DNA of 64,000 nucleotides, taken from NCBI GenBank assembly GCA_032433765.1, contig JAVIAB010000025.1:41476148-41540147 (forward strand). The letters are read 5' to 3'. Below the pieces are notes generated by a model. The model did no database searches. It saw only the letters and a list, made by a program, of their open reading frames with translations, and was not told the origin of the DNA. The position numbers and the translations under genes were made by a program. Below, piece after piece: positions 1-9,224 of this stretch; the first letter of the stretch is position 1, and each line of letters starts with the position of its first letter. This DNA comes from Megaustenia siamemsis. Lineage: Eukaryota > Mollusca > Gastropoda > Stylommatophora > Ariophantidae.

Positions 1-44
1 AACATGGACGAGTAAGATCAAAAGATGGACAAGTCAATCTGTGT

Positions 45-137
45 CAGCCTGCACCATCAAAGAAAGAAACAGAGTAGAATGGCGATCCATGGTAGCCAAC
101 CTTCGTTGCGGAGAAGGCACGCGATGATGATGATGAT
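45..137 (+). pseudogene. LINE-E 3' end, plus-strand copy (RTE-like RT C-terminus)
   Basis: One frame reads VEWRSMVANLRCGEGTR and then stop, followed directly by a TGA trinucleotide run. WRSMVANLRCGDG is a recurring C-terminus of RTE-like endonuclease/reverse transcriptases, and short 3' regions made of simple trimers are known for the RTE clade. Only about 90 bp of this copy survives. It meets a second copy tail-to-tail at about 138. Clade assignment is inference. Confidence 0.65.
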
Positions 138-138
138 C

Positions 139-715
139 ATCATCATCATCATTAGATGCCGTCTCCACATCGCAGGTTGGCTACCATGGATCGCCATTTT
201 TCTCTGCCTCTTGTGTTGACGGTGCACGTTGTCATAGTTACCCCGTTCCATCTTTTAATGTTATCAGCCCACTTTAGTCTTGGTCTGCCTCTGCCTCTGT
301 CTACCATGTACCTTCCCTGCCATGAAGATCTTCAGTAGGGTATTGTGTCTATCTACATGTCCAAAAAAATACATTTGACGTTTTTCGAAATGTTATTTAT
401 TTTTATTTTTATTCATTTTCAGCTGATTCACAACTACCTTGTTTGTCTTCTTTTCTTTCCACCCAATTCTCCCCATTTTCAGCTGATTCACAACTTCCTT
501 GTTTGTCTTCTTTTCTTTCCACCCAATTCTCCCCATTTTCCTACAGATCCACGCTTCAAAGACTTCAATTTTCTGCTTTGATTTCTTATTTAATGTCCAT
601 GTTTCAGGACCATACAGGAATGTTGAATAAATATAAAAGTTTACAATTCGTAGTTTCAGTTCTGATTCAGCGGATTTGGTCGGAGAGTTGACAGTAGTTT
701 CTAGGGACAATAATC
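139..715 (-). pseudogene. LINE-E fragment, minus strand (RT C-terminal region)
   Basis: On the minus strand the fragment reads from RT-tail motifs (FLYGPETWTLNKKSKQKIEVFEAW near 710-560, then GWKEKKTNKEVV) down to WRSMVANLRCGDGI-stop and a TGATGA tail at 139-155. The reading frame is broken and the sequence carries a 60-bp internal duplication. Polymerase and endonuclease domains are missing, as expected of a 5'-truncated insertion. A second copy of the family lies at 39806-40775. Confidence 0.75.
414..546. repeat. 60-bp tandem duplication inside LINE-E
   Basis: Positions 421-480 and 481-540 differ at about one base. The duplicated block is bounded by the 7-mer CATTTTC, which occurs before, between and after the copies at 60-bp spacing. 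In protein terms the segment GRIGWKEKKTNK..VVNQLKM appears twice. This looks like a nascent two-copy minisatellite. Confidence 0.9.
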
Positions 716-890
716 CAGTATTTCTTGAATGTTTTTAAAATGTATCGATTACTTCCCCTGGTATGAATAACAGACTAAGGATATTGTTAGTTGGAGTTCA
801 AGACAGAAAAATGTATAACAATGTAAAGCTGCCGTAAAGCCAATTGTAAAGGATAAATGAAGAAAAAAAATTTATGGTTAAAGCTCTAGG
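716..890. other. Unassigned AT-rich spacer
   Basis: No open coding sequence, repeat or mobile-element motif that I can recognise. It separates the LINE-E pair from the LINE-A tail. Confidence 0.5.
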
Positions 891-893
891 CAA

Positions 894-1064
894 TTAATGG
901 ACGAGACAAATAGAGGGAAGCAAAGACAAAAAGATACCAGACAGCTTAAGAGAATGGCTTGGCAGAAGGTCAACAACAGAAATGATAATAACTGTCGAGA
1001 TCGAAAGTTGTGGAGAGACATGATCACCTACTCCAGCAGAGCCCGATTTTTGATGATGATGATG
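894..1064 (+). pseudogene. LINE-A 3' end
   Basis: About 170 bp nearly identical to the 3' ends at 7880-8048, 37850-38010 and 61335-62120. It contains the segment encoding LKRMAWQKVNNRND, the block for RDMITYSSRA, and then a TGATGATGATG tail. Everything upstream is lost. The trinucleotide tail and the RT C-terminal content point to an RTE-like LINE. Confidence 0.8.
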
Positions 1065-1087
1065 TGTCTATATTTGATAACAGTGCA

Positions 1088-2850
1088 GCAAAATCCTGAG
1101 ATGGAGACATAACATCAGAAGTCATGACACGCATCGCTGTAGCATCAAATGCTTTCAAGAAACTGACGAACGTCTGGAGACTCAAAGCTCCCCAGTAAAC
1201 GAACTGGAAAGTTAGACTGTTCAACTCCTGTGTGATACCAGTGCTAACATATGGATGTGATACCAGTGCTAACATATGGATGTGATACCAGTGCTAACAT
1301 ATGGATGTGATACCAGTGCTAATATATGGATGTGATACCAGTGCTAACATATGGATGTGATACCAGTGCTAACATATGGATGTGATACCAGTGCTAACAT
1401 ATGGATGTGATACCAGTGCTAATATATGGATGTGATACCAGTGCTAACATATGGATGTGATACCAGTGCTAATATATGGATGTGATACCAGTGCTAATAT
1501 ATGGATGTGATACCAGTGCTAACATATGGATGTGATACCAGTGCTAATATATGGATGTGATACCAGTGCTAATATATGGATGTGATACCAGTGCTAATAT
1601 ATGGATGTGATACCAGTGCTAATATATGGATGTGATACCAGTGCTAATATATGGATGTGATACCAGTGCTAATATATGGATGTGATACCAGTGTTAATTT
1701 ATGGATGTGATACCAGTGCTAATATATGGATGTGATACCAGTGTTAATTTATGGATGTGATACCAGTGCTAATATATGGATGTGATACCAGTGTTAATTT
1801 ATGGATGTGATACCAGTGCTAATATATGGATGTGATACCAGTGTTAATTTATGGATGTGATACCAGTGCTAATATATGGATGTGATACCAGTGCTAATAT
1901 ATGGATGTGATACCAGTGCTAATATATGGATGTGATACCAGTGTTAATTTATGGATGTGATACCAGTGCTAATATATGGATGTGATACCAGTGCTAATAT
2001 ATGGATGTGATACAAGTGCTAATATATGGATGTGATACCAGTGCTAATATATGGATGTGATACCAGTGCTAACATATGGAGGTGGTACCAGTGCTAACAT
2101 ATGGATATGATACCAGTGCTAACATAAGGATGGATACCAGTGCTAACATATGGATGTGATACTAGTGCTAACATATGGATGTGATACCAGGGCTAACATA
2201 TGGATGTGATACCAGTGTTAACATATGGATGTGATACCAGTGTTAACATATGGATGTGATACCAGTGCTAACATATGGATGTGATACCAGTGCTAACATA
2301 TGGATGTGATGCCAGTGCTAACATATGGATGTGATACCAGTGCTAACATATGGATGTGATACCAGTGCTAACATGTGGATGTGATACCAGTGCTAACATG
2401 TGGATGTGATACCAGTGCTAACATGTGGATGTGATACCAGTGCTAACCTATGGATGTGATACCAGTGCTAACATATGGATGTGATACCAGTGCTAACATA
2501 TGGATGTGATACCAGTGCTAACATTTGGATGTGAAAGTTGGAAATCCACCCACACTTTAGATAGGAAATTAAATGTCTTTGAAAACAAATGTCCACGTAG
2601 GATCTCAAACATAAGCTGGAAATAATACATTTCAAATGAACAGATAAGAGACGAATCAAAACAAGAATATGTTTCGAGCTTTATAAGTATAAGGCGTTGG
2701 AAACACATCGGCTATGTGCTGAGAATGAAGAAAGACTTCCAAGTCAGGCATTCATGTGGAAATCATATGGTAAAGGACAACGCTATTCAGAACAATTACT
2801 AAGGAAGGCTCAACCATTGAACTAAGAAACATCCAAAAGAATCACAAGAA
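1088..2850 (+). pseudogene. LINE-B-like RT C-terminal fragment, split by a 25-bp array
   Basis: Left part (1105-1230) reads roughly TRIAVASNAFKKLTNVWRL and then LFNSCVIPVLTYGC, a typical RTE-like RT tail (RIA.A..AF.KL..W, then LTYGCESW). Right part (2527-2830) continues from GCESWKSTHTLDRKLNVFENKCPRRI to RRWKHIGYVLRM. Between them the codons for VIPVLTYG have been amplified about 52 times. There are internal stops, so it is non-functional. Confidence 0.75.
1231..2530. repeat. 25-bp minisatellite, about 52 copies, inside an RT
   Basis: The unit starts TGTGATACCAGTGCTAA and ends TATGGA; 25 bp is exact over most copies. Variants include aacatatgga, aatatatgga and aatttatgga. At 1680-1950 gcTAATATA and gtTAATTTA forms alternate strictly, making a 50-bp dimer. 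Flanks show a TGTGA direct repeat one unit apart (TGTGATACC... and TGTGAAAGT), the probable founder duplication. Confidence 0.97.
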
Positions 2851-2935
2851 CTAGCAGCAGATTGTTTATTCGTGGAAATCAATAACTTCCGCCCTATGTG
2901 CTGTCATTGGCCGAGAGGGAAATAAATGTGTTATA

Positions 2936-3460
2936 TCAATATACCTTCGCTCCATGAACTCTCCTACGGTTTCTCCGAGCTGTCTCCAAACACAAATACA
3001 AGATGTACTTTAGTTCTCCAGTTGTTACCCGCACGCGTGTCTCCACACCAAACCGGTCCGTCCTTGAAATCTCCCTAAGTTCTCCCCAATTGTCTCTACA
3101 CATAGCCACAGACTGTCCTCTAATTCTCCAAATATTGTCACTGTCTCCCACAGACCGTCCTTGGAATCTCCCTAAGTTCTCCCCAATTGTCTCTACACAT
3201 AGCCACAGACCGTCCTTGAAATCTCCCTAAGTTCTCCCCAACTGTCTCTACACATAGCCATGGACCGTCCTCTAATTCTTCAAATATTGTCACTGTCTCC
3301 ATACATAGTCCTTGAAATCTCCCACTGTTCTCCCAATCCATTTATTGCTCCGACCTCCCCCCACACAAACACAACCACAGACCGTCCTTGAAATCTCCAC
3401 TCTACTTCCCACCCGTTTCCCCTCAAACAACAGCCCTCAACGACGCCTCCCGGGGCACGC
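2936..3460. repeat. Degenerate tandem repeat of about 60-65 bp
   Basis: The phrases ACCGTCCTTGAAATCTCC, AAGTTCTCCCCAA and TGTCTCTACACATAGCCA recur at about 60-65 bp intervals, with alternate copies carrying CTAATTCTCCAAATATTGTC. The copies are diverged and unequal in length. Confidence 0.8.
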
Positions 3461-3734
3461 TAAAGCCCCCAAGATTTCTCGCGATCTCTCCCTGCCCAGA
3501 CCATATGGACGTAATTCAATGGAGCAACAGACCGACTCGCAGACCCGCCATTTGCTCTCGTGGCCGTGCGTTGATCCAGTGAAATCATTGAACACGAAGC
3601 GAGGGTATCAAGAATTGAGTTATTCAGTTGGAAAATCGTTTTTTTGCGATGGCGTGTCTCTGTAATAGACTAGCCAAACAAAGACTACATTTTCATTGAG
3701 GATTCGGAGAAAAATGTGTTCTAATACTTCATTG
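3461..3734. other. Unique, relatively GC-rich spacer
   Basis: No recognisable gene or repeat. Several short open frames exist but none shows a known motif. The left half (to about 3600) is GC-richer than its neighbours. Confidence 0.4.
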
Positions 3735-4205
3735 TTTTGCTGGGTGTTTTGAGTGAAGTGTTTAATTAAGCTAATTAAATTGTTTGTTAGGGTGTCATAA
3801 TAAGTGTTTAAGGTAATTCAATTGTTTGTTAGAGTTTCATAATAAGTGTTTAACTCAATTGTTTGTTAGAGTTTCATAATAAGTGTTTAGGGTAATTAAA
3901 TTGTTTGTTAGAGTTTCATAATAAGTGTTTAAGCTAATTCAATTGCTTGTTGATCAGAAAGATTAAAACACAACACAACGACCCTCAATAAACGTTGTGA
4001 GAATACCAGACCCAAGGGTCGACCACGAAAAAGATGGATCGATGAAGTATTAGAAGCACTGGGAAACATAACAGCAGTAGAGGCGAACAGAAGAGCAAAA
4101 GACCGCAAGTTATATCTCCCCTCGACGGGGAGTCGGCAAATGAGGAACGAAAGAAGAATAATTGTTTGTTAAGGTTTCATAATAAGTGTTTACGGTAATT
4201 CTATT
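3735..4205. repeat. 42-bp tandem repeat interrupted by LINE-F
   Basis: Phrases AATTGTTTGTTAGAGTTTCA and TAATAAGTGTTTA recur about every 42 bp at 3750-3960 and resume at 4160-4200 after a LINE-F insertion. A decayed unit (TTCATAATAAGGATAAG) is also visible near 5080-5140. Confidence 0.85.
3965..4160 (+). pseudogene. LINE-F 3' fragment (unexpanded reference copy)
   Basis: Encodes a degenerate RT C-terminus: RPRKRWIDEVLEALGNITAV, then EANRRAKDRKLYLP, then a CTCGACGGGGAGTCGGCAAATGAGG-type 3' end and a short GAA-rich tail. It lies inside the 42-bp array, so it inserted after that array existed. The copy matters because it holds AAAAGA twice exactly 68 bp apart, the period of the array at 17812-18290. 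Confidence 0.8.
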
Positions 4206-4440
4206 CTTTTCATGGAATAAGTTTCCTTGCAGTCGGGACATCCCCATATCCGCTCCACCACCCCCCACATCATTTCTCGAAGCCAAAACAGACTGATTGT
4301 TACTGTAAGGTGCTGATTGTAGACACATCTGCTTTTCTTACCACGCATGCTAGATCGACCAGATTCCTTCTCCACCTTTAGACTCCCCAGTCTCTCAATA
4401 CCTACATCCTTGCCCCACACATTCTCTTTCTTTTCTCTTA
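4206..4440 (-). repeat. Interspersed family X, unexpanded copy
   Basis: The minus strand of this stretch matches 5838-6230 (plus strand) and the 43-bp unit at 63332-64000. Shared landmarks include GGGGCAAGGATGT, GAGAGACTGGGGAGTCTAAAG and CAATCAGTCTG. It may be part of a mobile element; no protein domain is clear. It serves as the unexpanded reference for two arrays. Confidence 0.75.
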
Positions 4441-4469
4441 GGGAATGAAGAACAAACTTAGAGATGTCC

Positions 4470-4900
4470 TCTTTTGTCTAGAATAAGGCCACACTCTCAG
4501 TGCCAGAGTTGCCAGCGTTGCCAGCGAGCTTATCGGCTATTTCATTGCCGTGTACACCAGCGTGCCCTGGACAGTACAGCAGCGTGCCCTGGGCAGTACA
4601 GCAGCGTGCCCTGGACAGTACACCAGCGTGCCCTGGACAGTACACCAGCGTGCCCTGGACAGTACACCAGCGTGCCCTGGACAGTATACCAGCGTGGCCT
4701 GGACAGTACACCAGCGTGCCCTGGACAGTACACCAGCGTGCCCTGGACAGTACACCAGCGTGCCCTGGACAGTACACCCAGATTAACGCGTTCACTTTGA
4801 AGTTATCCAAGACCTGCATCCACTACTGACTCAGACACTGTCTTCTGTAGCCATACTTTGCGAGTCAGTCACCGAGACTACTTGATCCACGTTCTGTGTA
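4470..4900 (-). pseudogene. LINE RNase H domain fragment, split by a 22-bp array
   Basis: Minus strand: VSVTDSQSMATEDSV (4890-4840; the TDS carries a catalytic Asp of LINE-type RNase HI), then WVYCPGHAGV, the array, then HAGVHGNEIADKLAGNAGN (4550-4480). The HAGVHGNEIAD motif is the conserved His/Asp end of RNase H. Frames are interrupted. Only the RNase H part of the LINE is present. Confidence 0.8.
4548..4785. repeat. 22-bp minisatellite inside RNase H codons, about 11 copies
   Basis: The unit contains GCCCTGGACAGTACACCAGC; three units (66 bp) cycle through all frames. The array amplifies the codons of YCPGHAGV. On the minus strand the 7-mer GGTGTAC stands at both edges of the ancestral unit, 22 bp apart. 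Confidence 0.96.
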
Positions 4901-4904
4901 ACCA

Positions 4905-5150
4905 ACCATGTTATCGCCGCTGTTGCTTCTATATCCATTCCCATGGTGGACACAGTAACACTACACTTGCCAGATTCCCTAGTCACTTCTCTATCATGTT
5001 GGTATGCCACAAAACCCCAACTGCATTGACCGCGGGATACAGAATCACCATTAAGCTACTCAATTCCTTGCTAAGGCTTCATAATAAGGATAAGTTATTT
5101 CAATTTCTGTTGTGCTTTAAGCTAATATAATTGTTTAGTTTCTCTTTTAC
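4905..5150. other. Spacer with a decayed 42-bp-family unit
   Basis: Holds no recognisable gene. Positions 5075-5140 resemble the 42-bp family seen at 3735-3960. Confidence 0.4.
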
Positions 5151-5154
5151 TAAA

Positions 5155-5590
5155 GACTCTGTCTCAAGCCAGATCACCCACAGAATGTTACATTCACCAC
5201 AGCCCGTCTGAAAGAATCTCTGTCTCTAGCCAGATCTCCCACAGAACGTTGCATTCACCACAGCTCGAATGAAAGAATCTCTGTCTCAAGCCAGATCTCC
5301 CACAGAACGTTGCATTCACCACAGCTCGAATGAAAGAATGGCTGCCTCTAGTCAGATCTCCCACAGAACGTTGCACTCACCACATCCCGTCTGAAAGAAT
5401 GTCTGTCTCTAGCCAGATCTCCCACAGAACGCTGCATTCACCACAGCCCGTCTGAAAGAACCTCTATCTCTAGCCAGATCTCCCACAAACGTAACATTCA
5501 CCACAGCCCGTCTGAAAGAACCTCTATCTCTAGCCAGATCTCCCACAAAACGTAACATTCACCACAGCCCATCTGAAAGAATCTTTGTCG
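5155..5590. repeat. 61-bp tandem repeat, 7 copies
   Basis: TGTCTC(A/T)AGCCAGATCTCCC recurs at 5160, 5221, 5282, 5343, 5404 and 5465, each 61 bp apart; the last unit is one base shorter. Every copy carries CATTCACCACAGC and TGAAAGAAT. Confidence 0.95.
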
Positions 5591-5599
5591 TAGCTTAAA

Positions 5600-5755
5600 A
5601 CAAGTTGCTACATACCTTCTGTCCGAAGCATTCGACTTGAGTATGAAATGTTTCATTTCCCATTTCGCCTTCCATCTTCAATCCCTACTGGTTTGTCTCC
5701 ACTGTCGAAAAGGATCTTCATCAGCTTTGGTTCACTTCTCTCAACGCAGTCAGCT
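5600..5755 (+). repeat. Diverged fragment of interspersed family Y
   Basis: Contains CATTCGACTTGAG..., TTCCATCTTCAATCCCTACT and GTTTGTCTCCAC, resembling CATCCGACTTCAGC and CTTCGATCCCTACT of family Y at 9925 and 47683. It is an older or truncated copy. Confidence 0.45.
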
Positions 5756-5837
5756 TTTAATACAAGTGCAGCTATAATAAGGCCCAATACAGGACTGGTT
5801 CCAGTCATTTGTTGTTAATATGGTGGGTGCCTTAATA

Positions 5838-6225
5838 AGAAAGGTGGGGGGAGGGGGGGGCAAGGATGTTTTACACTCAGAGCCTGGGGGTGGGGGTCTA
5901 AAGGTGGAGAAGAGATCTAAACGGTCCGGAGTGATTAGTGGGGAAAGCACATGTATCTATAATCAACAACTTCTAGGAACAACCAGTCTGCATACGCTTC
6001 CTCAAATGTATCTATAATCAACAACTTCTAGGAACAACCAGTCTGCATACGCTTCCTCAAATGTATCTATAATCAACAACTTCTAGGAACAACCAGTCTG
6101 CATACGCTTCCTCAAATGTATCTATAATCAACAACTTCTAGGAACAACCAGTCTGCATACGCTTCCTCAAATGTATCTATAATCAACAACTTCTAGGAAC
6201 AACCAGTCTGCATACGCTTCCTCAA
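5838..6225 (+). repeat. Family X copy with a 55-bp array (5 copies)
   Basis: Positions 5838-5950 match family X. From 5951 a 55-bp unit beginning ATGTATCTATAATCAACAAC repeats at 5951, 6006, 6061, 6116 and 6171 with almost no divergence, suggesting recent expansion. In the unexpanded copy (4206-4440, minus) the homologous block is flanked by ATG 55 bp apart. Confidence 0.93.
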
Positions 6226-6725
6226 ATGCTGTAATGTAATGTAATATAATACAATGTAACGTAATGTAATGTAATATAATACAATGGAACGCAATATAAT
6301 ATAATGTAATGTAGTATTATAGCGTAATGTAATGTGGCGTAGCGTAATGTAATGTGGTAGTGTAGCGTAATGAAATGTAGTGTACCGTAAAAAAAAAAGT
6401 AAAGTACCCCCGTCACGGCAAGTGGCGTATAAAGAATATTGTGTTAGTGACCATAAACTTTACAGACCTTCAGCACATGATTTTTGGGGTAATGTGGTCG
6501 GTATTACGCCCGTGCCGCTTTACTTTCCCAGAAAAAAATCCGGTACTCATTAAAAGCTGGGTAAACCGGAAGCCGTCGGTTGAGATCGAATCTTGTCCTT
6601 TGTAGTCCAGTTCACTAACCACTGAGTTATCGCGGCTCCCAATGTAATGTAGTAGTGTATCGTAATGTAATGTAGTAGTGTACCGTAGCGAAATGTAATG
6701 TAGCGTGGCGTAGCATAGCATGGTA
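6226..6725. repeat. TAATG-type microsatellite, split by SINE1
   Basis: Runs of TAATG, TAATATAA and GTAGCG repeat on both sides of a SINE1 insertion (6389-6640). The same pattern continues to about 6725, so the array predates the SINE. Confidence 0.9.
6389..6640 (-). mobile_element. SINE1, full-length copy
   Basis: Reverse complement begins GGGAGCCGCGATAACTCAGT (A-box-like) and, about 45 bp on, has a B-box-like GATTCGATCTC. The body includes CGGCACGGGCGTAATACCGA and CCACTTGCCGTGACGG and ends in a poly-A run (poly-T on minus). This is a tRNA-derived SINE: internal pol III promoter, family-specific body, A-rich tail. Confidence 0.85.
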
Positions 6726-6779
6726 TACTATATAGTAAAAAATATATCATAATTACTGTTACTCTTCCTCTGAGAGTGG

Positions 6780-6892
6780 TGTTAGCCTCTACATTATGTT
6801 TTAAAGCTGATAATTTGTGTATACGTTGGTCAGCATTACGCCAGTGCCCTAATTCGCATAAATGTATCTTCGGTACCCAGTTACAGCTAAAT
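6780..6892 (-). mobile_element. Ancient SINE1-like fragment
   Basis: ACGTTGGTCAGCATTACGCC, GTGCC and TCGGTACCCAGTTA line up loosely with the SINE1 body (TGTGGTCGGTATTACGCC, GTGCC, CCGGTACCCATTA). It is strongly diverged, so the call is tentative. Confidence 0.4.
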
Positions 6893-7299
6893 TAACTTAT
6901 AAAAAAAATCTCTTGCCTACAGTTGACGAATTCACTGGCCTCATCTCGACTGCATTGCCCAGAATGTGTGGAGATAAAGACCAGTCTTTGAACGAAAGAA
7001 TAAAACATGAAGCATGAACCATGAAACATGAAACATGAACCATGAAACAGGAAACTGAAGTTATGGTGTGGAAGAGTTATAACCAACTTCAGATCTTCAT
7101 GGAATATTTTAGAGATCTACCTTGTTTCGGAGAGTTTAATGTAGCCTTTGGGCATGTGCTTTTTTGGGATACAAAGACATTAATTCAACTGACGTATGTA
7201 GAAGGGGTTGACCTGTGAGAATGGTAAGTACCGATCACATGTGTTGCTCCATCTGTTTAGATGTATGTATTAACATTATATAAAGTCTTAATCTCTAAG
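6893..7299. other. Unassigned spacer with a short CATGAAACATGAA repeat
   Basis: A few copies of (ACC)ATGAAAC occur at 7005-7050. Otherwise I see no gene or known repeat. Confidence 0.5.
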
Positions 7300-8050
7300 A
7301 GTGAAAATGAGTGACAAGAGATGTTAGATATTATAGTGAAAGAAAGCAAAAATAAGGGACTCGACCTTAATAGTAAATATGACAGAAGTAATGGTAACAA
7401 CAAAGAAAAAGACATCACCTCAGTGCAAAATAAAGACAAGTGGAACAATATTAAAATAGGTAAATGAATGTAAATATTTGGGAACTTTGTTAACCTCAGG
7501 CGGAAGATGTACAACAGAGGTGAGATGCAGAATGGCTCAGGCAAAAGCAGCTTTCCAAAAATGAAGAAGATACTGTGCAATCCATTTTTGAAAATAGAAA
7601 CAAGAAAAAGGGTTCTTAAATGTTATGTAGAGCCTGTCTTAAAATATGGATGTGAATCATGGACAAAGGAAAACAGACAAGAAAATCACTGAAGTCTGTA
7701 GAAATGTGGTTTTACAGAAGAATGTTGAGATACCATGGACAGCTGAGAAGAGTAATGAAAATGTTCTGAAGAAGCCAAAGCATAAAGAGAGACAATTTCC
7801 AATATTAGGAAGAAACAATCATTTTTTGGCCATGTAATGAGAAGTGAATAGCTGGAATATATTGTAACAACTAGGAAAATTGAGGGACGAAGAGATAGAG
7901 GGAAGCAAAGAGAAAAGATACCAGACAGCTTAAGAGAATGGCTTGGCAGAAGGTCAACAACAGAAATGATAAATAACTGTCGAGATCGAAAATTGTGGAG
8001 AGACATGATCACCTACGCCAGCAGGCCCGTACGTGATGATGATGATGATC
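7300..8050 (+). pseudogene. LINE-A, longest C-terminal copy
   Basis: Translation in shifting frames gives DIIVKESKNKGLDLNSK, YLGTL-like TSGGRCTTEVRCRMAQAKAAF, VLKCYVEPVLKYGCESWT, WFYRRMLRYHGQ, FFGHVMRS, RGKQREK and WQKVNNRND, then a TGATGATGATGATGATC tail at 8033-8050. Order and motifs match the C-terminal third of RTE-like RT proteins. Stops and frameshifts make it a pseudogene. The copy at 37415-38020 is its closest relative here. Confidence 0.85.
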
Positions 8051-8189
8051 AAATATACAAAATATAAAATACTATACTGGACCGCGATTCTATGTAAATC
8101 CTAGTCACCATCTTAACCGCCATTTCTTTGGACTGTGTAGTTGTGTTTTCTGGATAGGATTTTTGTCTAATTTTGTATATCATTTGTTT

Positions 8190-8225
8190 GATTTACCTGA
8201 TGAAGGTTCTTGCCGAAACATAGTT
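8190..8225 (+). other. Recurrent 'TGAAGG...CCGAAAC' motif, copy 1
   Basis: CCTGATGAAGGTTCTTGCCGAAACATAG. Related blocks lie at 18637-18672 (reverse) and 40826-40858. This type of phrase recurs in many animal interspersed repeats; I cannot assign it to a family from sequence alone. Confidence 0.45.
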
Positions 8226-8435
8226 GTTTGTTTTGTCTTTCTGATAGTCTAGCTGCTCAATACAATTTTATGTTTATTTTACATGAATTTATTGAGGAAC
8301 ATTTCGTTTCATATCCTTTTCTGTGTCCTTAACTCTTTCAAAATAAGTATTTTTGATTCAAGTGCATTTCTCTGAGTGTACATATACTTGCGTACACTTT
8401 TGTACATTTTCTTTTTGTTTGAAATATTATTTCAG

Positions 8436-8493
8436 GACCGGATATCCTGTTCAATGACAAGGCGGAAGCAGAATGCACCAAAGCGACTGAAGG
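8436..8493 (+). CDS. Candidate 5' coding exon of an RRKQ-motif zinc-finger regulator
   Basis: A pyrimidine-rich tract and TTATTTCAG (AG at 8434-8435) precede 58 bp that contain ATG at 8454. The reading is MTRRKQNAPKRLK, then one base of a split codon, followed by the good donor AGG|GTGAGG (GT at 8494). Proteins starting M(S/T/P)RRKQxxP include FOG/ZFPM, SALL, BCL11 and Teashirt; in several this N-terminus is a short first coding exon and recruits the NuRD subunit RBBP4. Length, ATG position and splice sites all fit that architecture. No zinc-finger exon is in the window. Chance occurrence or a retrocopy cannot be excluded without transcripts. Confidence 0.45.
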
Positions 8494-8624
8494 GTGAGGA
8501 GATTTTGTGTCATGGTTGCTTCTTTGCTGACACATATTCTTTCTGTCGATTCTTTCTTTATCTCACAAGATTTCTGTTCACATGTGTGTGTTTGTGTTTG
8601 TGTTTATTAAATGAGTCAACGGCG

Positions 8625-9035
8625 CATAACAGCGCCTAACAACGCCCAACAACGCCCAAAAACGCTTAACAACGCCTAACAACGCCTAACAACGCCCAAC
8701 AACGCCCAACAACGTCTAACAACGCCCAACAACGCCCAACAACGCTCAACAACGTCTAACAACGCCCAACAACGCCCAACAACGCCCAACAACGCCCAAC
8801 AACGTCTAACAACGCCTAACAACGCCTAACAACGCCCAACAACGCCCAACAACGCCCAACAACGTCTAACAACGCCCAACAACGCCCAACAACGCCCAAC
8901 AACGCCCAACAACGCCCAACAACGTCTAACAACGCCTAACAACGCCTAACAACGCCCAACAACGCCCAACAACGCCCAACAACGTCTAACAACGCCCAAC
9001 AACGCCCAACGCCCAACAACGCCTTACAACGCCCA
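8625..9035. repeat. 10-bp minisatellite AACGCCCAAC, about 41 copies
   Basis: Decamers AACGCCCAAC, AACGCCTAAC and AACGTCTAAC alternate with no phase loss until about 9005. A higher-order order of variants (CCCAAC runs broken by TCTAAC) repeats about every 120 bp. It begins about 130 bp after the candidate exon. Confidence 0.97.
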
Positions 9036-9224
9036 ACAACGCATGGGATGAAAGTCCGCAGCGACTCATAGCTCGGCTAAAAGCATGCCAAAAAAATTCT
9101 GCGACTTAAATGGGGCATCCGTTTCTGCGGTCTGTAGGAAGTTACGTCTTTGGCAGTATTGTTGGTTTTTTTTTTTCACCTTTGAAGACTCACTTTTTGT
9201 GAGAGTTTGAGTTAGTTGACACTG
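9036..9224. other. Unassigned spacer
   Basis: No recognised feature. Contains a 12-bp T-run near 9163. Confidence 0.4.
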
